Source: Albimonas pacifica
GTDB lineage: Bacteria > Pseudomonadota > Alphaproteobacteria > Rhodobacterales > Rhodobacteraceae
Direction: 5' to 3'
Length of the DNA stretch: 64,000 bases
Assembly: GCF_900113695.1 (NCBI RefSeq)
Contig: NZ_FOQH01000002.1
Location: 248,001-312,000, forward strand
This document shows, piece after piece, positions 8,326-15,139 of the stretch. Position numbers and translations under genes: made by a program. Each line of letters opens with the position of its first letter. Position 1 is the first letter of the stretch. The notes below the pieces were generated by a model that saw only the letters and a list, made by a program, of their open reading frames with translations, had not been told where the DNA came from and searched no databases.

Positions 8326-9882
8326 CTAGCCTACCGAGCGTCGCCGGTCCGCCCACCAGGGCGCGCGCAGCTCAGCTTTCACGATCTTGCCGGCGGCCGA
8401 AAGCGGCAGGGCGTCACGGACCTCGAGGCTGCGGGGGCACTTGAAGCCGGCCAGCCGCGCGCGGCAATGGGCGCGGATCTCCTCGAAGGTGGCCGAGCGG
8501 CCGGGGCGGAACACCACGACGGCGTGGACCGCCTCGCCCCATTCCTCGGAAGGTATTGCGATCACGGCGCAATCCTGCACGGCGGGATGGGCGAAGATCG
8601 CGTTCTCGACCTCCTTGGAATAGACGTTCTCGCCGCCCGAGACGATCATGTCCTTCACCCGGTCGGTGATGTGGACGAAGCCGTCCGCGTCCATGAAGCC
8701 GCCGTCCCCCGTCAGCAGCCAGCCGTCGTGGAAGGCGGCCGCGGTCTGCTCGGACTGGTTCCAGTAGCCGGGCGTGATCTGGGGGCCGCGGAGCAGGATC
8801 TCGCCCGCCTCGCCGCGCGGCAGCTCCTCGCCGCCGCCGGGGGGCGCGATGCGCACGTCGATGCCGTAGGCCGCCCGCCCGGTGGCGGCGCGCTTGCTGG
8901 GGCCCTCGTCGCTCTCGAAATGGTGGCGCCAGGGGAGGGAGAGGGTCAGGGCCGTCGCCTCGGTCAGGCCGTAGCCCTGGATGAAGCGGCAGTCGGGGAG
9001 GCGCGCCATCGCCGCCTCCAGCACCGAGAGCGAGATCGGCGAGGCGCCGTATTCGATCAGCCGCAACGACGACAGGTCGTAGTCGGCCGAGCGCGGGTGA
9101 TTGACCAGCGTGTTGATCATGGTCGGCACGAACAGGCAGTAGGTCACCCGGCGCCGCTGGATCGTCTCCATCGCCGCCTCGGCGTCGAACTTGGGCAGCA
9201 GGACGTGGGTTCCCCCCGCCATGGTCAGCGCGAAGAGGGGGATCGAGCCCGCCAGGTGGAAGAACCCGGCCGAGTGCAGGAACACCGTCTCGTCGGAGAA
9301 ATGCAGGCTGGCGATCCAGTTGACCGCCGCGAAGGTCAGGTTGGCGTGCGTCAGCATCACCCCCTTCGACCGGCCCGTGGTGCCGCCGGTGTAGCACAGG
9401 CTGCACAGGTCCTCGCCCGAGCCGGAGCGGTCGGGCAGGGGGGCGTGGGCGGCGATCAGCGCCTCGTGGCCCTCCATCTCCGCGGGGACCGGGCCGGGGC
9501 CCATGTGGATGGCCGAGGCGATGCCGGCGCGGCGGCGCAGCTCGGGCGCCTGGTCGCGGAAGGCGGCGTCGACGATCAGCACCTTCGGGGTGAAGTCCAG
9601 CAGCGCCGCCGCCGTCTCCTCCACCGACCAGCGGGTGTTGAGCGGGACCGAGACCGCCCCCGCCCGCGCGATGGCGTAGAGCGCCTCGAGGTAGTCGGCC
9701 GAGTTCATCGCCAGGATCGCCACCCGGTCTCCGGGCTCGACCCCCATGGCGACGAGGCCGCCGGCGAGGCGGGCGACCCGCTCGCCGACCTCGGCCCAGG
9801 TGCGCGTGGTCTCGCCGTCGATCACGGCGGGGAAGCGGCCGCGGGTCTGCACCGCCCGCTCCAGGCTCGACATGAACCGCAT
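8326..9882 (-). CDS. AMP-forming acyl-CoA synthetase
   Basis: A 518-residue ligase of the ANL superfamily. The P-loop LCYTGGTTGRSKGVM lies at residues 162-176, and GYGLTEA, the GEILLRGPQITPGYW segment and the hinge motif LLTGDGGFMDADGFVHITDR follow in the usual order. The C-terminal catalytic lysine is in SAAGKIVKAEL. The length is normal for the family. GGGAGG stands before the ATG. The enzyme adenylates a carboxylic acid and forms its CoA thioester in the cytoplasm. It lies between an unknown 368-residue protein and the TetR gene. With the TRAP transporter sharing its operator, the simplest reading is uptake followed by CoA activation (inference). The substrate is unknown. Confidence 0.92.
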   Translation of the reverse strand: MRFMSSLERAVQTRGRFPAVIDGETTRTWAEVGERVARLAGGLVAMGVEPGDRVAILAMNSADYLEALYAIARAGAVSVPLNTRWSVEETAAALLDFTPKVLIVDAAFRDQAPELRRRAGIASAIHMGPGPVPAEMEGHEALIAAHAPLPDRSGSGEDLCSLCYTGGTTGRSKGVMLTHANLTFAAVNWIASLHFSDETVFLHSAGFFHLAGSIPLFALTMAGGTHVLLPKFDAEAAMETIQRRRVTYCLFVPTMINTLVNHPRSADYDLSSLRLIEYGASPISLSVLEAAMARLPDCRFIQGYGLTEATALTLSLPWRHHFESDEGPSKRAATGRAAYGIDVRIAPPGGGEELPRGEAGEILLRGPQITPGYWNQSEQTAAAFHDGWLLTGDGGFMDADGFVHITDRVKDMIVSGGENVYSKEVENAIFAHPAVQDCAVIAIPSEEWGEAVHAVVVFRPGRSATFEEIRAHCRARLAGFKCPRSLEVRDALPLSAAGKIVKAELRAPWWADRRRSVG

Positions 9883-9934
9883 CTCATCCTCCCTGGATGG
9901 TCCCGGCGCGCGAGACGCGCCGGGGGGCGTCGCG

Positions 9935-11041
9935 TCAGAGCGGCTCGTGCGCCTGCGCGATCCGGTATTTCGGGTAGCCCTTGGCGACGCCGTATTCGCT
10001 CATCCCCCAGCCCACGGCGCCGTCGCATTCCACGCGGGTGAAGTGGTCGCCCAGCTGGCGGGCCTGGCGACGGGTCTCGGGGTCGGAGAGGTCCCAGACG
10101 TAGTGGTCCGCGTGCTCGCGCCCCATGTCGTCGCCGTGGTTCCAGCCCTTGTGCCCGCCATAGCCGCCGCCCTTGAGGAAGAACCGCCCCGGCTGGGGAT
10201 CGAGGGTGATGCGCCGCCGCCCGCCGTCCGCGTAGAGCAGGTCGAGGGTCCCGCCCGTCCAGGTCTGGCCCAGCGGGTCGTCGGCCCAGTCGATCTCGTG
10301 CTCGACCTTGATGACGTGGCGGGTGCGGCCTTCGCGGGCGACCTCCTCGCCGGAGAGGAAGAACGGGGCGCCGGGCTCGCGTTCCTTGAGGAACAGGGAC
10401 AGCGCGAAGTCGTCGAACTGGTAGGTCAGCCAGAACCAGAAGAAGTCCTTGTAGGCGGGCAGGCTGTCGTTCGAGGCCATGTCCGTCTGCATCCGCGAGC
10501 GGATGCCCCAGGAGTGGTCGCGCTGGGACCACCAGGTCTCGGGCGCGACGTCGAAGCGGCGGCCGTTCAGCTCGATCCAGCCCTGGAGGCGGCCGAACTG
10601 GGTCATGCGGGTCAGGTCCTCCTCGACCCGGTTGCGCTTGCGGCGGAAGCTCTGCGCCTCCTGCAGCCCGTCGAAGGTGGCGAGCCAGTCGAGCTCGAAA
10701 CTCAGGCCCGAGCGGTTCTCGCCCAGCGTCAGGCGGTGGCGCTTCAGGCCCTCGATCACCTGGAAGCCGAGCGGGCCGACGCGGGCGCCCAGCGGGTCGC
10801 GGCCGAGGCGGCGGGAGACGCGCAGGGTGGTCTGCACCCCGTCCACCGTCACGCCCGCGAAGGCGTCCATGACGTTGCGGTTGGGGTACCAGCCGAGGCC
10901 AAGGTCCAGCACCACGCCGGGCAGGTCGATGGGGGCGCCGGAGTACCAGTAGCGCTCGGTCCAGCGCTCGTCGCTGGAGGCGACGTGGTTGAAGGTGGTC
11001 GGCGTCTGGTGGCCGAGCAGGTCGTCCTGGGGCGACAGCAT
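9935..11041 (-). CDS. Unknown protein, resembling lipocalin-like / hydroxyneurosporene-synthase-type proteins
   Basis: A 368-residue soluble protein with no signal peptide or membrane segment. ATG 11041 is chosen because AAAGGGAGAGGA lies upstream. It is rich in Trp, Tyr, Gly and Arg, with recurrent strand-like stretches (ERYWYSGAPIDLPGVVLDLG, RQARQLGDHFTRVECDGAVG), suggesting two beta-barrel halves like AttH or carotenoid hydratase proteins. The segment ETWWSQRDHSWGIRSR near residue 160 looks like a conserved core motif of that type. No catalytic function can be assigned. It sits inside the operon between the small 151-residue protein and the acyl-CoA ligase, so it probably acts on the same compound. 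The fold assignment is a guess from pattern; the existence of the gene is well supported. Confidence 0.8.
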   Translation of the reverse strand: MLSPQDDLLGHQTPTTFNHVASSDERWTERYWYSGAPIDLPGVVLDLGLGWYPNRNVMDAFAGVTVDGVQTTLRVSRRLGRDPLGARVGPLGFQVIEGLKRHRLTLGENRSGLSFELDWLATFDGLQEAQSFRRKRNRVEEDLTRMTQFGRLQGWIELNGRRFDVAPETWWSQRDHSWGIRSRMQTDMASNDSLPAYKDFFWFWLTYQFDDFALSLFLKEREPGAPFFLSGEEVAREGRTRHVIKVEHEIDWADDPLGQTWTGGTLDLLYADGGRRRITLDPQPGRFFLKGGGYGGHKGWNHGDDMGREHADHYVWDLSDPETRRQARQLGDHFTRVECDGAVGWGMSEYGVAKGYPKYRIAQAHEPL

Positions 11042-11067
11042 GGGCGTCCTCTCCCTTTTTATGGTCG

Positions 11068-11523
11068 TCAGCCGCGGGTCATCGACGAGAAGTCGATGGC
11101 CGCGATGCGTCTGCGTTCGGCCGCGAGCATTCCCTGCAGCGCCTCGCGCAGCAGACGCTCGATGGCGTCGCGGCGGGCGGCGTCGAGCGCCCGGCCGGGG
11201 CCGTGCAGCCAGTCGAGCCAGGCCGCGGTCTCGGCCTGCCGGGCGGCGAGCCGGGCGCGGAGCCCGCCCTGCGGCGCGGCGGGTGCGGGGGCGCCGGCCT
11301 CGCCGGCCGCGGTCTCGGCGGCCTTCGCCAGGCGGGGTTCGAGGGCGGCGAGCTGTTCGTCCAGCATCTCGCCCGACCACTCCAGCAGCGGGGCGATCTT
11401 GCCCAGCACGTCCACGGCGGCGAAAAGCTGCGAGCGGGCGTGGTCGTCGTCGAGCGTCGGCGCCACGTCCTGCACGAGGCGGTCGCGCAGGACCTCGCAG
11501 ATCTGGGCGGGGGTCATGTCCAT
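11068..11523 (-). CDS. Small hypothetical protein, helical
   Basis: A 151-residue protein whose start overlaps the end of the upstream phosphotransferase gene by ten bases. It looks almost wholly helical, with an Ala/Pro-rich linker in the middle (about residues 70-90) between two helical halves, and no recognised motif. MDMTPAQICEVLRDRLVQD opens the protein. It lies next to an APH-type phosphotransferase and upstream of an acyl-CoA ligase. Its tight coupling suggests it works with, or stabilises, the kinase-like partner (inference). Function unknown. Confidence 0.7.
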   Translation of the reverse strand: MDMTPAQICEVLRDRLVQDVAPTLDDDHARSQLFAAVDVLGKIAPLLEWSGEMLDEQLAALEPRLAKAAETAAGEAGAPAPAAPQGGLRARLAARQAETAAWLDWLHGPGRALDAARRDAIERLLREALQGMLAAERRRIAAIDFSSMTRG

Positions 11524-12566
11524 CGGATCGCCTTGATCATGCTCATCAGGCCCATCTGGGCGGCGGCGGGCTGCAGGCCCATCACCGCGAGGCGCGCGTC
11601 ATGGACCGCACCGCGGCGCACCCGCTCGCGCGCCATCAGCAGCAGGCAGGCGGCCTTGAACTGGCCCAGCACCTCGAAATAGCGGATGCGGTCGGGGTCG
11701 ATCGCGAGGCCGGTGCGGGCGGCGTAGCGCTGCAGGAACCCGGCGCGGTCGAGGCGGCCGCCCAGCGTGGTCTCGGTGCCGCCCAGCGTGCGCAGGCCGG
11801 CCCAGGCGAGGTCCTCGTGCGGGTCGCCGAGATGAGTCAGCTCCCAGTCCAGGATCCCCGAGATGCGGCCGTCCTTCACCATGTAGTTGCCGACCCGGTA
11901 GTCGCCGTGCAGCAGGGCGACGCGCACGGCGGTGGGGGCGTGCTCGTGCAGCCAGGCGGCGGCGTAGCGCATCGCCGGCGCCTCGGGGCGGCCGTCGGCG
12001 CCGGGCAGGCGGGCGACCCAGCGGGCGAGCTCGTCGCGCACGCAGGTCTCGGGCGTCGCCTGCGGGTCCAGCGCGGCGGCGGGGGCGGCGCGCCAGTCGC
12101 AGGCGTGGATCGCGGCGAGGCCGGCGGCGAAGTCGTCGAGGATGCGCGGGCCGTCGTCGTCGGCATCGGCGCCGGCGGCGGCGCCGGGCCAGATCGGCAT
12201 CGGCGTGCGCCCCTCTAGCCGGGTGGTGACGATGAAGGGCGCGCCCAGCACGCAGAGGTCGTCGCTCCACCACAGCGACGTCGCCGCCGGCAGCTCGGCG
12301 ATCCCGGCGAGCGAGGTCAGCGCCAGGTGCTCGGGACGCGCCGAGTAGGGGGCGAGCAGCCCGTTGGGGTCGCCGATGCGCAGGATCAGCGGCCGGTCGG
12401 CCTCCCCCTCGCGCCGCAGGGTGAAGCTGATCGTGGCCCAGGAGAGCCCTGCGGTGAACCGGTGCAGGTCGCGCACCGCGACCGGCGCGCCGATCCGCTG
12501 CTCCAGGAAGGCCGCGAGCCGTGGGGCCAGCGCCTCGCTGCGCCAGGCGGGATCACCCTGCGCCAT
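11514..12566 (-). CDS. Phosphotransferase-family protein (APH/choline-kinase fold, acyl-CoA-dehydrogenase-associated type)
   Basis: A 350-residue protein with an aminoglycoside-phosphotransferase-like kinase fold. The catalytic loop HGDYRVGNYMV (about residues 219-229) and the metal-binding ILDWELTHLGDPHEDLAW that follows correspond to the Brenner motif and DFG-like aspartate. The N-terminal half has the family's nucleotide-binding strands (TISFTLRREGEADRPLILRI). Proteins of this subgroup commonly occur beside acyl-CoA dehydrogenases and ligases in catabolic operons and are related to the kinase domain of human ACAD10, which phosphorylates a hydroxy acid. A similar role on a 4-hydroxy acid is possible (inference), but no acyl-CoA dehydrogenase is encoded here. 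It is the first gene of the operon. Confidence 0.85.
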   Translation of the reverse strand: MAQGDPAWRSEALAPRLAAFLEQRIGAPVAVRDLHRFTAGLSWATISFTLRREGEADRPLILRIGDPNGLLAPYSARPEHLALTSLAGIAELPAATSLWWSDDLCVLGAPFIVTTRLEGRTPMPIWPGAAAGADADDDGPRILDDFAAGLAAIHACDWRAAPAAALDPQATPETCVRDELARWVARLPGADGRPEAPAMRYAAAWLHEHAPTAVRVALLHGDYRVGNYMVKDGRISGILDWELTHLGDPHEDLAWAGLRTLGGTETTLGGRLDRAGFLQRYAARTGLAIDPDRIRYFEVLGQFKAACLLLMARERVRRGAVHDARLAVMGLQPAAAQMGLMSMIKAIRWT

Positions 12567-12653
12567 GCTCGCTCCCGCCGGTCCGGTCCGTGAATGTCCG
12601 CGTCGTCGTCATGCCGATCCCTGCCAGTCCGCCCGAGGGGCGTGGTCGCAGCG

Positions 12654-12683
12654 ACCCTAAGAAAAACCGGCCAGTCGGTCAAT
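12654..12683 (-). promoter_or_regulatory. Promoter and TetR-type operator of the phosphotransferase-acyl-CoA ligase operon
   Basis: On the minus strand TTGACC (12682-12677) and TAGGGT (12659-12654) are 17 bases apart, a plausible -35/-10 pair. The plus-strand sequence AACCGG-CCAG-TCGGTC (12665-12680) overlaps the -35 box and is a slightly imperfect palindrome. It matches the perfect palindrome before the TRAP operon in 17 of 20 positions. This would place the operon under the TetR protein encoded as its own last gene, giving autoregulation (inference). Confidence 0.5.
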
Positions 12684-13275
12684 CAATCTTCACCCCACCC
12701 GCATCGGCGGCCCGCGGCCGTCGCGCTGGCCGGCGCCGCAGAGCCCGCATGCGAGGGGCGCGGCCATGCAGGACACGGGGCCCGCGGGGCCTGCGTGCAC
12801 GAGCTCGATCCGAACCCTGGGCGGCAAGGGCCCGGTCGCGGGGCGACGTCGCATGGAAGGCGACGTCGGCGGGCCGGCGGCATGTCCCGGAGACCGGAAG
12901 CGCGTCCTTCGCGGCAAAAGCCGCCGGCGCCGCGGCTCCGGCCGGGTCGTCTCCAGGTCGGGCGGCCGCAGGGTCCCGGCCCGGCTCGTCGGGCGGACGG
13001 CGCCGTGGCCGAGGCGCCGGAGCCGGCGCCGGTCGCCGGGGTGGCGCGCTCCCGGGTCCGGTCCGCAGGGTCGATCGCGTCGATCGAGCGGCGCGCCCTC
13101 GCCCGCGGCGAGGACCGCGCCCGGGTCTTCGCGGGCGTCGCGCAGGGGACGTCGGGCGCGCCGGGCGAGGGTCAGGCCGCCTCCCGCGGCCCGCGGAGGC
13201 TTCGCCCTGCGCGCCGGTCGCGGCCCGCCGGCCGGCGCCGGCGACGCCCTGGACATGGGAGGCGGTCGGGCCGGG
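12684..13275. other. About 590 bp without a convincing gene
   Basis: Extremely GC-rich DNA between the operator and the tautomerase gene. Several frames are open on both strands but all give Arg/Pro/Gly/Ala-biased products with no family pattern and no ribosome binding site. It may be the worn edge of the accessory region to the right. Nothing can be named in it. Confidence 0.5.
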
Positions 13276-13704
13276 TCAAATCGGCGTCGCGTCCGGATCG
13301 GGCTCGCGCAGATCCTTCAGCGTGGCCGTGCCGCCGAACAGGCCGAGGCTGATGTTCGAGACGTCGCGGAAGATGACGTAGGCCGGCACGCGGCCGGTCT
13401 GCCCGGAGGCCTCGCCGAGGATCCTGGTGGCGCGCTCGATGAAGACCTCCTTCGCGGTGGCGTCGAAGCCGCCTTCGAGGGCGTTCACGAGAAGCGTGGC
13501 GATCCTGGCGGTGGCGCGCTTGCCCCCGTGATAGATGTCGCCGGCGGGAAGATCGCAGAAGTGCAGGTAGGTCGTGCTGCGCACGAAGTCGGTCCGGGCC
13601 AGGCGTTCGCATTCGGCGCCGAGGTCGGTCAGCTTCTCGGCGATGGCGTCCTTGGCCGCCTGGTCGAAGACGCCTTCGGGGGCGCTGAGGAACATGATGG
13701 GCAT
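13276..13704 (-). CDS. Tautomerase-superfamily protein
   Basis: A 142-residue protein. ATG 13704 is chosen because the product then starts Met-Pro-Ile, giving the N-terminal proline (after Met removal) that acts as catalytic base in the 4-oxalocrotonate tautomerase/MIF superfamily; an in-frame start further upstream would bury it. The length fits the double beta-alpha-beta forms (cis-CaaD/MSAD-like) rather than the short 4-OT type. The later segment GRVPAYVIFRDVSNISLGLFGG is typical of these proteins. It follows an alcohol dehydrogenase gene by 22 bases in the same operon. The substrate is unknown; an unsaturated or halogenated acid or keto acid would fit the family. Confidence 0.75.
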   Translation of the reverse strand: MPIMFLSAPEGVFDQAAKDAIAEKLTDLGAECERLARTDFVRSTTYLHFCDLPAGDIYHGGKRATARIATLLVNALEGGFDATAKEVFIERATRILGEASGQTGRVPAYVIFRDVSNISLGLFGGTATLKDLREPDPDATPI

Positions 13705-13726
13705 GGCGTGCGTCCTGTCGTGGGGG

Positions 13727-14806
13727 TCAGTTGAAATCGGTGACGACAACGAAACCCTCGGTTTCGAAGGTCGGCATCCGGTCGAAGATGCTCTGGACGT
13801 CGCCCAGCGCGACCTCCTCGGTGATCAGCCTGCTCGGCTGCAGCTTGCCGCTGTCGACGAGGCGGAGGAGTTCGGGGTAGTCGGCGTGCGGGTTGCCCAG
13901 CGTGCCGACGAGGGACCATTCCCTGAAGACCATCAGGTCGATCGGCAGCGCGACCTCCCCCTGGTCGTCCTGCGTGGTCAGCCCCGCGACGCACAGACGC
14001 CCGCCTTTCGCCAGCGCATGCAGCGACGTGAGGGTGGAGTTCCGGCCGCCCATCGCGTCGATCGCGACGTCGGCGCCGCGGCTTCCGACGAGCGCGTTCA
14101 GGCTTTCCCGCACCTCCTCGGGCGTGAGGCCGGAGGAGTTGATCGTGTGGCTCGCCCCCATCGCCCGGGAGGCGTCGAGCGCGCTGTCCTTGGTGTCGAT
14201 CGCGACCACCAGGGCGCCCATCGCCGCCGCGATCTGCACGGCCGACCGGCCGACGCCGCCGTCGCCGACCACGACGACGGTCTCGCCGGCCTGCACCTGC
14301 GCCCGCGAGCGGACGGCCCGGAACGAGGTCATGTAGCGGCACCCCAGCGCCGCGCCGTCCTTTTCGGTGACGTTCGCGGGCAGCGCCACGCAGTTGAGAT
14401 CCGCGTTCGGCACCCGGGCGAACTGCGCGAAGCCGCCGGAGCCCGGGGTGGTGAAGCCCCAGGAGGCGTTGTCGCACAGGTTCGACAGCCCCTTGCGGCA
14501 GTAGGGGCAGTCGCCGTCGGCGAAGTTGAACGGGACGCAGACGCGCATCCCCGGCTTGAAGCGCCGGACGTCGGCGCCCACGCGCTCGACCACGCCGCCG
14601 ATCTCGTGGCCGAGGGTGATCGGGAGCGGGAGGGTCAGGCCGCACCAGGTCCAGTCGCCGTTCCAGACATGCCAGTCGGTCCGGCAGATGCCGGACGCGC
14701 TGGGACGCACGAGGACATCGTCGTCGCCGATGTCCGGGATCGGGACGTCGACGACTTCCATCGGCCGGCGAAGTTCTTCCGCCACCACGGCGCGCATCAA
14801 TTCCAT
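13727..14806 (-). CDS. Zinc-dependent alcohol dehydrogenase (MDR family)
   Basis: A 359-residue medium-chain dehydrogenase. ATG 14806 is preferred because GAGG lies seven bases upstream; an in-frame GTG at 14824 has no such site. Catalytic-zinc ligands appear in GICRTDWHV and in GHEIGG, and the NAD-binding motif is VVVGDGGVGRSAVQIAAAMG. The structural-zinc lobe reads DGDCPYCRKGLSNLC, with three cysteines and an aspartate where the first of the usual four stands. It oxidises an alcohol or reduces an aldehyde with NAD(P). The gene heads a two-gene operon with the tautomerase and is divergent from the large regulator at 15140, which probably controls it (inference). Confidence 0.88.
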   Translation of the reverse strand: MELMRAVVAEELRRPMEVVDVPIPDIGDDDVLVRPSASGICRTDWHVWNGDWTWCGLTLPLPITLGHEIGGVVERVGADVRRFKPGMRVCVPFNFADGDCPYCRKGLSNLCDNASWGFTTPGSGGFAQFARVPNADLNCVALPANVTEKDGAALGCRYMTSFRAVRSRAQVQAGETVVVVGDGGVGRSAVQIAAAMGALVVAIDTKDSALDASRAMGASHTINSSGLTPEEVRESLNALVGSRGADVAIDAMGGRNSTLTSLHALAKGGRLCVAGLTTQDDQGEVALPIDLMVFREWSLVGTLGNPHADYPELLRLVDSGKLQPSRLITEEVALGDVQSIFDRMPTFETEGFVVVTDFN

Positions 14807-15139
14807 CTCTGAGCCTCGCTCCACTCTCGGTCCGGGGGGCCGCGCCGACGGCCGGAGGTCTTCCGGCCATGTCGGAACCGCGGGAAGGGAGGCGTCCGCG
14901 CGACGGCTCGTGGCAGGAGACGGCGCGGCGCGTCGTCGTAATCGAGCGGCGGAAGCGCCCCTTCGACCGAAGTGTTGTCCGCACGTGCAGAAATGATCCC
15001 GTTAAGCCGTATAAACTGGTATGAATTCTGGGCTCCGCGCCGCTGCATGGCGCCGGCGGCCCGGGGCGGGACCCGGCGACGAGGCCGGCCGGGTCGGCCG
15101 CTCGTGCTGCGATCCTGACCCTCGGAGGCCGTGCCGGCC
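14807..15139. promoter_or_regulatory. Divergent promoter region between dehydrogenase and large regulator genes
   Basis: A 333-bp intergenic region. Most is GC-rich, but 14970-15030 is AT-richer than its surroundings (AATGATCCCGTTAAGC, then TATAAACTGGTATGAATTC). It is the natural place for the two divergent promoters and for the regulator's own binding site. I could not fix a -35/-10 pair with confidence. Confidence 0.4.

Noticed and set aside
12567-13275. Several overlapping frames of 180-280 codons upstream of the phosphotransferase operon
   Set aside because: All are Arg/Pro/Gly-rich, lack ribosome binding sites and show no motif on either strand.
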